This document shows positions 1 through 8,162 of a DNA stretch of 9,540 nucleotides, one piece after another (the stretch's first letter is position 1; each line of letters opens with the position of its first letter). The stretch is from JAYSFC01 sp041913505 (lineage in GTDB: Bacteria; Pseudomonadota; Gammaproteobacteria; Burkholderiales; Burkholderiaceae_C): positions 1 to 9,540 of the forward strand of contig JAYSFC010000133.1 in assembly GCA_041913505.1 (NCBI GenBank), read 5' to 3'. Both the position numbers and the translations under genes were made by a program. The notes under the pieces were generated by a model. The model searched no databases and was not told the origin of the DNA. It was given only the letters and a program-made list of their open reading frames with translations.

Positions 1-1349
<1,349 letters not shown>

Positions 1350-1371
1350 GGTTCTGGTCTCCCCGTTCTTG

Positions 1372-2994
1372 TTATTTGCGGAACATGGCCAGCATGCGGC
1401 GCGTGACGGCAAAGCCGCCGAACATGTTGACGGCCGTGAGCACCAGTGCGGCAAAGGCCAGCCAGCGGATCAGCCCGTCGGGCCGTCCGTCCATGCCCAT
1501 TTCCGGGGGAGCGATCTGCACCAGCGCGCCGATGGCGATGATGCTGGAGATAGCGTTCGTCACGCTCATGAGCGGCGTGTGCAGCGCGGGCGTCACGTTC
1601 CACACCACCATGTAGCCGATGAAGCAGGCCAGCACGAACACCGTGAAGTGGCCCAAGAACGCCGCAGGCGCATAGGCGCCGATCAGCCAGAACAGCACAG
1701 CCGCGACGGCGAAGAGGATGGTCAGCGCCTTGGCGGACATCGGCGCGCCCGCGCCATGGCCGTGGCCGCTCTTCTTTTCTGCAACGGGCGCGGCGGCGGC
1801 CTTGGGCGCGGGCGCCGGGGCCTGCTTTAGCGGCGGCGCCGGCCAGGTGATGGCGCCCTCCTTGATGACGGTGAGGCCGCGGATTGCGTCGTCCTCCATG
1901 TTGACCACGGCCACGCCGTCCTTGGCCTTGCACAGCTCCTCGGTCAGGCGCAGCAGGTTGGTGGCATACAGGGTGGAAGACTGCTTGGCCAGGCGCGAGG
2001 GCAGGTCGGTATAGCCGATGAGGGTCACGCCATGGCGCACCACGGCCTCGCCGGGCACGGTGAGTTCGCAGTTGCCGCCCTGCTCGGCCGCCATGTCCAC
2101 GATCACGCTACCGGGCTTCATGCTCTGCACCATCTCGGCGGTGATGAGCTTGGGTGCCGGTTTGCCGGGGATCAGCGCGGTGGTGATGATGATGTCGGCG
2201 TCCTTGGCCTGCTGCGCGTACATCTGGCGCTGCGCGGCCTGGAAGCCCTCGCTCATGACCTTGGCGTAGCCGCCGCCGCCCGAGCCGTCTTCCTCATAGT
2301 CCACCTTGACGAACTCGCCGCCCAGCGACTTGACCTGGTCGGCCACCTCGGCGCGCGTGTCGTTGGCGCGCACGATGGCACCCAGGTTGGCCGCCGTACC
2401 GATGGCCGCCAGGCCCGCCACGCCGGCGCCGGCGATGAAGACCTTGGCCGGGGGCACCTTGCCCGCGGCCGTGATCTGGCCGTTGAAATAGCGGCCGAAG
2501 GCGTTGGCCGCCTCGATGACGGCGCGGTAGCCCGAGACGCCCGCCGTGGAGGTCAGCGCATCCATCTTCTGGGCACGCGAGAGCGTGCGCGGCAGACAGT
2601 CGATGGCCAGCACCGTCGCGTTTTTCGCGGCGAGCTGCTGCATCAGCTCGGGGTTCTGGGCAGGCCAGATGAAGTCGATCAGCGTGCACCCCTCGCGCAT
2701 CAGCGCCACTTCGCCGCTGCTCGGCGGGCGCACCTTGAACACGATGTCAGACGCGGCCCACAGGGCTGCGGCGCCGTCGATGATCTCGGCGCCGACGGCA
2801 CGGTAGGCGTCATCGCTGAAGTGGGCTGCCTCTCCCGCGCCCGATTCGACCGCGACCTTGAAGCCCAGCTTGATGAGCTTTTCCACCACGTCGGGCACCG
2901 TGGCCACGCGCTTTTCCAGCGGGAAGGTCTCCCGCGGCACGCCGATGCGCTGGGCGCCGCTGCGTGCCATTGGTGGAGTGGGGCTTGCTTGCAT
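1372..2994 (-). CDS. pntA: NAD(P) transhydrogenase subunit alpha, single-chain form
   Basis: Alpha subunit of the proton-translocating transhydrogenase: soluble NAD(H)-binding domain I plus the first membrane helices. The 540-residue length and the MLAMFRK end match the fused enterobacterial PntA (510 residues) rather than the split PntAA/PntAB of Rhodospirillum. RIGVPRE (16-22) opens domain I. GAGVAG (189-194) is the NAD-binding glycine motif, followed by an acidic D212. The PGKPAPKLIT and GGNCELTVPGE segments are conserved. A Pro/Ala/His linker (~390-418, including SGHGHGAG) joins domain I to about four helices (~421-532) containing LGHFTVF and HTPLMSVTNAIS. The loop PRTLSRAQKMDALT (135-148) is one residue longer than in E. 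coli. The ATG is well placed behind GAGGAG (3002-3007, 7-base spacer). The N-terminus carries ~15 residues more than E. coli. It lies 57 bases after the lipoprotein gene, with no visible terminator between them. Confidence 0.97.
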   Translation of the reverse strand: MQASPTPPMARSGAQRIGVPRETFPLEKRVATVPDVVEKLIKLGFKVAVESGAGEAAHFSDDAYRAVGAEIIDGAAALWAASDIVFKVRPPSSGEVALMREGCTLIDFIWPAQNPELMQQLAAKNATVLAIDCLPRTLSRAQKMDALTSTAGVSGYRAVIEAANAFGRYFNGQITAAGKVPPAKVFIAGAGVAGLAAIGTAANLGAIVRANDTRAEVADQVKSLGGEFVKVDYEEDGSGGGGYAKVMSEGFQAAQRQMYAQQAKDADIIITTALIPGKPAPKLITAEMVQSMKPGSVIVDMAAEQGGNCELTVPGEAVVRHGVTLIGYTDLPSRLAKQSSTLYATNLLRLTEELCKAKDGVAVVNMEDDAIRGLTVIKEGAITWPAPPLKQAPAPAPKAAAAPVAEKKSGHGHGAGAPMSAKALTILFAVAAVLFWLIGAYAPAAFLGHFTVFVLACFIGYMVVWNVTPALHTPLMSVTNAISSIIAIGALVQIAPPEMGMDGRPDGLIRWLAFAALVLTAVNMFGGFAVTRRMLAMFRK

Positions 2995-3051
2995 GGGTTG
3001 TCTCCTCGGGTTTCGTAATCGTTGTGCAAGGCCGGCGGGGACTTGCGGGCG

Positions 3052-3774
3052 CTAGGGCGTGGGCGCGGGGTACGGGAACGGCGGGATGGCCAGGTAGCCG
3101 TCCATCATGCCGGCGCTCACGCGCGCGGCCTGGGCCAGGTCGTGGCCCCACTGCAGCGCGGGTCGGCCCGCGAGCAAGAATTCCTCGTTGTTGCTGGTCT
3201 TGGGGCGCAGCAGCCGCTGGTCCACCAGCGCCTGCACCGACACCAGGGCGCCGCCTTCGGTGGCGTAGCGATAGCTCACGTGCGAATAGGGCTTGCCCAA
3301 AGCGATCTGCCGGCTGCCGAGCCATTGCGCGAGGCCTGGCTGGTTCTTTTGCAGCCATTGCGGGCTATCCACCCAGCGCTTGAGCCGCAGGCAGTCCACA
3401 CGCACATGGCTGCCCACGGTGGCGTCTTCCACCGTGACGCCCTGCTGAGGCGGACAGTTGCCCGACCAGCGCACGGGCTCGCGCGGATAGTTGGTGCTGT
3501 TGGTCTGCACGAGCAGCACGGCCAGCAGCTCCTTCTGCGGGCCGCGCAGCCCCACGGCGCGGGTCTGCAGCGGGATGCGGTCTTCGGGCTCGGGCAGCAG
3601 GGGGATGGCCTCGTCGAAGGTGCCGAGGTCTTCCCAGGCCCCGGGCTGCGGCAGGACCATGCGTGTGCGGCCCACCGGGTATTCCGTCTGCTGGGGAGAG
3701 AGGGGGGCACAGGCCGCCAGCACCGCAAGGGCGCAGGGCAGCAGGCCCCTGATTGTCGAAATCATCAGAGTCAT
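3052..3774 (-). CDS. Predicted lipoprotein of unknown function
   Basis: I do not recognise the family. From the ATG at 3772-3774 the product is 240 residues. It begins with a signal peptide ending in a lipobox, LAVLAAC, with C22 as the probable lipidated cysteine. The mature part is soluble with no further membrane helix. It contains two other cysteines (C107 in SGNCPP, C128 in RVDCLR), a region with several Trp residues (103-151) and a proline-rich tail, PPFPYPAPTP. A second in-frame ATG at 3763-3765 would shorten the signal by three residues. The frame is open upstream to 3945, but that extension is Arg/Pro-rich, crosses the fba terminator and would bury the signal peptide, so I reject it. 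No strong Shine-Dalgarno is visible for either start. It precedes pntAB in the same direction with a 57-base gap, so co-transcription is plausible. A role in transhydrogenase function is not implied by the sequence. Confidence 0.8.
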   Translation of the reverse strand: MTLMISTIRGLLPCALAVLAACAPLSPQQTEYPVGRTRMVLPQPGAWEDLGTFDEAIPLLPEPEDRIPLQTRAVGLRGPQKELLAVLLVQTNSTNYPREPVRWSGNCPPQQGVTVEDATVGSHVRVDCLRLKRWVDSPQWLQKNQPGLAQWLGSRQIALGKPYSHVSYRYATEGGALVSVQALVDQRLLRPKTSNNEEFLLAGRPALQWGHDLAQAARVSAGMMDGYLAIPPFPYPAPTP

Positions 3775-3832
3775 GAAGGAAAAGGATTCAAACGCTCCGC
3801 GCCGCGCCTGCGCCGGCCGACTGACCGCGAGC

Positions 3833-3846
3833 TTACATGAAGAAAC
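3833..3846 (-). promoter_or_regulatory. TTACATGAA motif upstream of the lipoprotein gene
   Basis: The plus strand reads TTACATGAAGAAAC here, 58 bases upstream of the lipoprotein start. It nearly repeats the TTACATGAAAGAAAC found before pyk at 6656-6670. Read on the minus strand it is GTTTCTTCATGTAA, in a locally AT-rich patch within very GC-rich DNA. It could be part of the promoter or an operator; no convincing -35/-10 pair could be assigned. Only the sequence match is seen; function is inference. Confidence 0.35.
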
Positions 3847-3907
3847 TTTGAGGCCCCGGCGCGCGGGGCGCTTGCGCTGTAGGGGTAGCTCCCCAATTCC
3901 CTGCCCC

Positions 3908-3938
3908 AAACGAAAACCGGCAGCGCGAGGGCTGCCGG
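3908..3938 (-). terminator. Rho-independent terminator of fba
   Basis: A perfect 8-bp stem, CCGGCAGC (3917-3924) with GCTGCCGG (3931-3938), encloses a 6-base loop. On the minus strand it is followed at once by TTTTCGTTT. It begins 25 bases after the fba stop. The geometry and T-run fit a minus-strand intrinsic terminator, separating fba from the lipoprotein-pntAB unit. Confidence 0.88.
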
Positions 3939-3963
3939 CTTGCACGGGAGGAGGCGTGAGGAA

Positions 3964-5028
3964 TCAGTTCACGACCTGGGCAAGTTCGCCCCTGGCGTAC
4001 TTGGCCGCCACGACCTGCAGACTCTCGCCCTTGATCTTGGCAGCCTGGCCTTCGCAGCCGAACTCGAGGTAGCGCTGCTTGCAGATGGCCTTGGCGGCCT
4101 CGCGCGCGGGCTTCATCCATTCGCGCATGTCGAACTTGTCCGGGTTCTCGGCCTGGAACTTGCGCACCGCGCCGGTCATGGCCAGGCGGATGTCGGTGTC
4201 GATGTTGATCTTGCGCACGCCATACTTGATGGCTTCCTGGATCTCCTCGACGGGCACGCCGTAGGTTTCCTTCATCTTGCCGCCGTATTGATTGATGAGC
4301 GCCAGCAGATCCTGCGGCACGGACGAGGAGCCGTGCATCACCAGGTGCGTATTGGGAATACGAGCGTGAATTTCCTTCACGCGCGAGATGGCCAGGATGT
4401 CGCCCGTGGGCTTGCGCGTGAACTTGTAGGCGCCGTGGCTGGTGCCGATGGCGATGGCCAGCGCGTCGAGCTGGGTGGCCTTCACGAACTGCGCGGCTTC
4501 CTCGGGGTCGGTCAGCAAGGCGGAATGGTCGAGCTTGCCCTCGGCGCCCACGCCATCTTCCTCGCCGGCCATGCCGGTTTCGAGCGAGCCCAGGCAGCCC
4601 AGTTCGCCCTCAACGGTGGCGCCGATCTTGTGGGCCATCTCGACCACCTGGCGGGTCACATCGACGTTGTAGGCGAAGTCGGACGGCGTCTTGCCATCTT
4701 CGCGCAGCGAGCCGTCCATCATCACCGAGCCAAAGCCCAGATTCAGCGCGCCCTGGCAAATGGCAGGCGAGGTGCCGTGGTCCTGGTGCATGACCAGGGG
4801 AATGTGCGGATAGGCCTCGCTGGCGGCGGCGATCAGGTGCTTGATGAAGCTCTCGCCCGCGTACTTGCGCGCGCCGGCGCTGGCCTGCAGGATGACGGGT
4901 GCACCCACCTCGTCGGCAGCGGCCATCACGGCCTGGACCTGCTCGAGGTTGTTGACGTTGAAGGCGGGGATGCCATAGCCGTTTTCAGCGGCATGGTCGA
5001 GCAGTTCGCGCATCGAGACGAGGGGCAT
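3964..5028 (-). CDS. fba: Fructose-bisphosphate aldolase, class II
   Basis: Reversibly condenses dihydroxyacetone phosphate and glyceraldehyde 3-phosphate to fructose 1,6-bisphosphate in the cytoplasm, serving glycolysis, gluconeogenesis and, in autotrophs, the Calvin cycle. The zinc-dependent class II signatures are clear: HQDHG (81-85, with zinc-ligand H84 and catalytic D83), acidic residues in VEGELG (139-144), GTSHGAYK (195-202), MHGSSS (231-236) and NIDTDIRLA (275-283, phosphate and substrate binding). The 354-residue length matches the CbbA/Calvin-cycle subtype rather than E. coli FbaA (359, different subtype). No other cbb genes except tkt are in view, so an autotrophic role cannot be claimed. 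The ATG at 5026-5028 starts MPLVSMRELL, the usual N-terminus of this subtype; its Shine-Dalgarno is weak. It lies 138 bases after pyk with its own probable promoter and is closed by a strong terminator. Confidence 0.97.
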   Translation of the reverse strand: MPLVSMRELLDHAAENGYGIPAFNVNNLEQVQAVMAAADEVGAPVILQASAGARKYAGESFIKHLIAAASEAYPHIPLVMHQDHGTSPAICQGALNLGFGSVMMDGSLREDGKTPSDFAYNVDVTRQVVEMAHKIGATVEGELGCLGSLETGMAGEEDGVGAEGKLDHSALLTDPEEAAQFVKATQLDALAIAIGTSHGAYKFTRKPTGDILAISRVKEIHARIPNTHLVMHGSSSVPQDLLALINQYGGKMKETYGVPVEEIQEAIKYGVRKINIDTDIRLAMTGAVRKFQAENPDKFDMREWMKPAREAAKAICKQRYLEFGCEGQAAKIKGESLQVVAAKYARGELAQVVN

Positions 5029-5063
5029 GGTCGTGGATCCGTTCGAAGGTTGAAAGAAGCGGC

Positions 5064-5091
5064 GGTAACCGCTTGGTAACCCGCGATTTTA
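5064..5091 (-). promoter_or_regulatory. Probable fba promoter -10 with paired GGTTACC heptamers
   Basis: On the minus strand a TAAAAT -10 box (5086-5091), a form common in Burkholderiales promoters, sits about 58 bases before the fba ATG. No good -35 is seen at 16-18 bases. Just downstream, over the expected transcription start, are two GGTTACC heptamers (5075-5081 and 5064-5070) separated by AAGC, giving an 11-bp period. Because each heptamer is nearly self-complementary, the pair can also fold as a short hairpin with one T-T mismatch. Operator or 5'-leader element is inference. Confidence 0.5.
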
Positions 5092-5166
5092 ACCAGCCGC
5101 CTCCCGCACCGGCGCTGCGAATCCCATGCGGTGGCAGATGGTGAACGGCGCCGACCCGCTTGCCCG

Positions 5167-6603
5167 TCAGAACACGCGGCAGATCTTCAGCATGTTGGTG
5201 CCGCCGGGCGCGCCCATGGGCTCGCCGCACGTGATTGCGTAGACGTCGCCGCTTTGCACGATGTGACGCGCTTTCAGGTGCGATTCGGCCTGGACCAGCG
5301 CGGTGTCGCGGTCGGCGCTGGTGTCCATGAGCAGCGGGCGGACGTTGCGGTACAGCGCCATCTTGCGCTGCGTCGCCACCTTGGGGGTCAGCGCGTAGAT
5401 CGGGATGTGGATGCGGTGGCGGCTCATCCACAGCGCGGTGGAGCCGCTGTCGGTCAGCGCCACGATGGCCTTGGCGCCCAGGTGGTGGGCCGTGAACAGC
5501 GCGCCCATGGCGATGCTCTGGTCGATGCGGCCAAAGGTCTGGCCCGTGAAGTCGGCGTCGAGCTCCACATCCTCGGCGGCCTCGGCGGCCGAGCAGATGT
5601 TGGCCATTTCCTGCACAGTCTCGAGCGGGTACTTGCCGGCCGCCGTTTCGGCGCTCAGCATCACGGCATCCGTGCCGTCGAGCACGGCGTTGGCCACGTC
5701 GCTCACCTCGGCGCGCGTGGGCACGGGGTTGGTGATCATGCTCTCCATCATCTGCGTGGCGGTGATCACCACCTTGTCCATGTCGCGCGCCATGCGGATC
5801 ATCTTCTTCTGCAGCGCGGGAACGGCGGCATTGCCCACCTCCACGGCCAGGTCGCCGCGCGCCACCATGATGCCGTCGGAGACGTGCAGGATTTCCTCCA
5901 GGCGCGGAATGGCCTCGGCGCGCTCGATCTTCGCGATCAGGCCCGGCTTGTGGCGGTATTCGGCCGCCGCCACGTTGCACAGCTGGCGCGCCATTTCCAT
6001 GTCGGTGGCGTTCTTCGGAAAGCTCACGGCCACGTAGTCGGCCTGGAAGCTCATGGCGGTCTTGATGTCCTCCATGTCCTTGGCCGTGAGCGCCGGCGCC
6101 GTGAGGCCGCCGCCCTGCTTGTTGATGCCCTTGTTGTTCGACAGCTCGCCGCCGAGCTTCACCGTGGTGTGCACGGCCTCGCCACGCACGGCATCCACCG
6201 TGAGCACGATGAGACCATCGTTGAGCAGCAGCACGTCGCCCGCCTTCACGTCGCGCGGCAGCTCCTTGTAATCGAGGCCCACGCCGCCCAGATCGCCTGG
6301 TTCGGTGCGCGAGGCATCGAGCACGAAGCGCGCGCCCGGCTCCAGCCACACCTTGCCCTCGGCGAACTTGCCCACGCGGATCTTGGGCCCCTGCAGGTCG
6401 GCCATGATGGCCACCTCGCGGCCCGCGCGCTGGGCCGCCTCGCGCACCATGGTGGCGCGGTCGATGTGGTCCTGCGCTTTGCCGTGGCTGAAGTTCAGGC
6501 GCACGACGTTCACGCCCTCGCGGATCATCTGCTCCAGCAGCTGCGGGTCGCTCGAGGCAGGGCCCAGGGTGGCAACGATCTTGGTGGCGCGGCGGATTTG
6601 CAT
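5167..6603 (-). CDS. pyk: Pyruvate kinase
   Basis: Transfers phosphate from phosphoenolpyruvate to ADP, giving pyruvate and ATP, the last step of glycolysis. The 478-residue length equals the usual bacterial size. The N-terminal barrel starts at KIVATLGPAS and contains RLNFSHG (35-41), the inserted B domain (~75-170), the catalytic lysine K225 in KIER (225-228), MVARGDLAVE (246-255, metal-binding E227 and D251), TATQMMESM (281-289) and DAVMLSAETAAGKYP (312-326). The C-terminal regulatory domain (~345-478) ends in NMLKICRVF. All catalytic motifs are intact. PykA-like versus PykF-like cannot be settled by eye. The ATG is supported by AGGAG (6611-6615) with a 7-base spacer. The upstream 90 bases carry an unusual repeat array that probably holds its control region. 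No terminator is visible before fba, so read-through into fba is likely. Confidence 0.97.
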   Translation of the reverse strand: MQIRRATKIVATLGPASSDPQLLEQMIREGVNVVRLNFSHGKAQDHIDRATMVREAAQRAGREVAIMADLQGPKIRVGKFAEGKVWLEPGARFVLDASRTEPGDLGGVGLDYKELPRDVKAGDVLLLNDGLIVLTVDAVRGEAVHTTVKLGGELSNNKGINKQGGGLTAPALTAKDMEDIKTAMSFQADYVAVSFPKNATDMEMARQLCNVAAAEYRHKPGLIAKIERAEAIPRLEEILHVSDGIMVARGDLAVEVGNAAVPALQKKMIRMARDMDKVVITATQMMESMITNPVPTRAEVSDVANAVLDGTDAVMLSAETAAGKYPLETVQEMANICSAAEAAEDVELDADFTGQTFGRIDQSIAMGALFTAHHLGAKAIVALTDSGSTALWMSRHRIHIPIYALTPKVATQRKMALYRNVRPLLMDTSADRDTALVQAESHLKARHIVQSGDVYAITCGEPMGAPGGTNMLKICRVF

Positions 6604-6610
6604 GAGGGGT

Positions 6611-6615
6611 CTCCT
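6611..6615 (-). promoter_or_regulatory. Shine-Dalgarno of pyk
   Basis: Minus-strand AGGAG with a 7-base spacer to the ATG at 6601-6603. This fixes the pyk start immediately downstream of the repeat array and excludes an N-terminal extension. Confidence 0.8.
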
Positions 6616-6621
6616 GGGGCG

Positions 6622-6665
6622 ATGTAATTGGGTTTCAATTTTTACATGAAACCAGTTACATGAAA
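6622..6665 (-). repeat. Direct and inverted repeat array in the pyk control region
   Basis: Two exact copies of TTACATGAAA lie at 6642-6651 and 6656-6665, with a 14-bp period and a CCAG spacer. Overlapping them is an imperfect inverted repeat: ATGTAATTGGGTTTCA (6622-6637) pairs with TGAAACCAGTTACAT (6647-6661) at 14 of 16 positions, with one mismatch, one bulge and a 9-base loop. The block is AT-rich within GC-rich DNA and lies 19 bases before the pyk ATG, between the pepP stop and the pyk Shine-Dalgarno. It is probably an operator array, a promoter or a leader hairpin. There is no T-run after it, so it is not an intrinsic terminator. Confidence 0.7.
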
Positions 6666-6696
6666 GAAACCAAATGCCCCCGTGCCCGCACAGCGC

Positions 6697-8079
6697 TCAG
6701 TCGCGCATGAGCGCCTCGATCTCATCCGCCTTCACGGGCACGTCGCGCGTGATGAGCTCGCAGCCGTCGCTGGTGACGAAGGCGTCGTCCTCGATGCGGA
6801 TGCCGATGTGGTGGAACGCCTCGGGCACCCCTTCCGCAGGCCGCACGTACAGGCCCGGCTCAATGGTGAGCGCCATGCCGGGGCGCAGGATGCGGCTCGG
6901 GCGGTTGGTGATGGTCTCGCCCGAGAGCGGATCCTTGCGCTCGCTGGTCTGGCCAACCTCGGAGGGCTCGACATAGCTGCCGCAGTCGTGCACGTCCATG
7001 CCGATCCAGTGCCCCGTGCGGTGCATGTAGAACTGGAAATAGGCCCGGCTGTCGATCACGTCCTGCGCCGTACCCGCCTTGTTCCTGTCGAGCAGGCCCA
7101 GGTCGAGCAGGCCTTGCGCGAGCACGGCCACCGTGGCGTCGTGCGGGTCGGTGAAGCGCGCGCCGGGCCGCGTGGCGGCAACAGCCGCCTCTTGGCTCGC
7201 GAGCACAAGGTCGTACAGCGCGCGCTGCGGCCCCGTGAAGCGGCCATTGGCCGGAAAGGTGCGCGTGATGTCGCTCGCGTAGCCATCAAGCTCGCAGCCC
7301 GCGTCGATCAGGACCAATTCGCCGTCACGCACGGGCGCGGTATCGGCGCGGTAGTGCAGCACGCAGGCGTTGGCGCCCGCGGCCACGATGGAGCTGTAGG
7401 CGGGGTACTGCGAGCCGTGGCGGCGGAACTCGTGCAGCAGTTCGGCCTCGAGGTGGTACTCGCGCACTTCCTGGCCCGCGCGCAGGCGGCGCGCCGAGCA
7501 CTGCATGGCGCGCACATGGGCGCCGGCGCTGATCTGTGCCGCGCGCCGCATGATGGCCTGCTCGTGCGCATCCTTCACAAGGCGCATTTCATCCACCAGC
7601 GTGCACAGGTCGCTCTGCTGAGCGGGGCACAGCGCGCCGAAGCGCACGCGTGCGCGCACCTGGTTGAGCCAGCCCTCCACGCGCGCGGCCAGCCCCGGGT
7701 GGGTGGCGAAAGGAAACCAGACCTGGCTGCGGTTCTCGAGCAGGCGCGGCAGGCGCGTATCGAGCTCGGCGAAGGAATAGGCGGCCTCCACTCCCAGCGC
7801 GGCCGGCGCGGCCTCGGGGCCGAGGCGGTAGCCGTCCCAGATCTCGCGCTCCAGGTCCTTGGGCGCGCAGAACAGCGTGGCCTCGCCCTCGCCCGTGAGC
7901 ACGAGCAGTGCCTGGGGCTCGGTGAAGCCCGTGAGGTAGTAGAAGTAGCTGTCGTGGCGGAACAGGAAGGCACTGTCCCGGTTGCGCGGCTGCTCGAGGG
8001 CCGTGGGGACGATGGCGATGCCGCCTGCGCCCAATTGGCGGGCGAGGGCCTGGCGGCGCAGGGCATAGGGCGTATTCAT
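6697..8079 (-). CDS. pepP: Xaa-Pro aminopeptidase (aminopeptidase P)
   Basis: Cytoplasmic dinuclear-metal peptidase that removes an N-terminal residue preceding proline. From the ATG at 8077-8079 it has 460 residues. The N-terminal creatinase-like domain (~1-170) includes RHDSYFYYLTGF. The C-terminal pita-bread domain carries all five metal ligands: D259 (LIDAGCE), D270 (YASDITRTFP), H357 (HRTGHWIGMDVHD), E407 (TIEPGLY) and E430 (IGIRIEDD), matching E. coli PepP D260, D271, H354, E383 and E406. The 50-residue spacing between H357 and E407, against 29 in E. coli, reveals an insert of about 21 residues (~372-397). An upstream in-frame ATG (8104-8106) adds nine Arg-rich residues. I prefer the internal start because MNTPYALRRQALA resembles family N-termini, although no clear Shine-Dalgarno is seen for either. 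A GC-rich 83-base gap separates it from the hypothetical gene upstream. Confidence 0.95.
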   Translation of the reverse strand: MNTPYALRRQALARQLGAGGIAIVPTALEQPRNRDSAFLFRHDSYFYYLTGFTEPQALLVLTGEGEATLFCAPKDLEREIWDGYRLGPEAAPAALGVEAAYSFAELDTRLPRLLENRSQVWFPFATHPGLAARVEGWLNQVRARVRFGALCPAQQSDLCTLVDEMRLVKDAHEQAIMRRAAQISAGAHVRAMQCSARRLRAGQEVREYHLEAELLHEFRRHGSQYPAYSSIVAAGANACVLHYRADTAPVRDGELVLIDAGCELDGYASDITRTFPANGRFTGPQRALYDLVLASQEAAVAATRPGARFTDPHDATVAVLAQGLLDLGLLDRNKAGTAQDVIDSRAYFQFYMHRTGHWIGMDVHDCGSYVEPSEVGQTSERKDPLSGETITNRPSRILRPGMALTIEPGLYVRPAEGVPEAFHHIGIRIEDDAFVTSDGCELITRDVPVKADEIEALMRD

Positions 8080-8162
8080 CGCCGTATGGTAGCGCCGCGC
8101 CCGCACCCGCGGGCTGGTCGCGGGCTTTGCGGCAGGGGCCCGCCCGCGCTGGCGCGCGCCGC

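Noticed and set aside
3775..3945. N-terminal extension of the lipoprotein frame to 3945
   Set aside because: The extension crosses the fba terminator, is Arg/Pro-rich, and would place the signal peptide and lipobox internally.
5082..5166. Terminator after pyk
   Set aside because: No stem followed by a T-run is visible on the minus strand between the pyk stop and the fba promoter.
6622..6665. HexR operator before pyk
   Set aside because: HexR controls pyk in other proteobacteria with a TGTARTT-AAYTACA type palindrome. The array has TGTAA half-sites, but none paired with the right spacing and symmetry, so I do not assign it.
8099..8126. GC-rich dyad with CCCGCGGG between the hypothetical gene and pepP
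   Set aside because: Such dyads are common by chance at this G+C, and there is no T-run in the direction of transcription, so it is not called a terminator.
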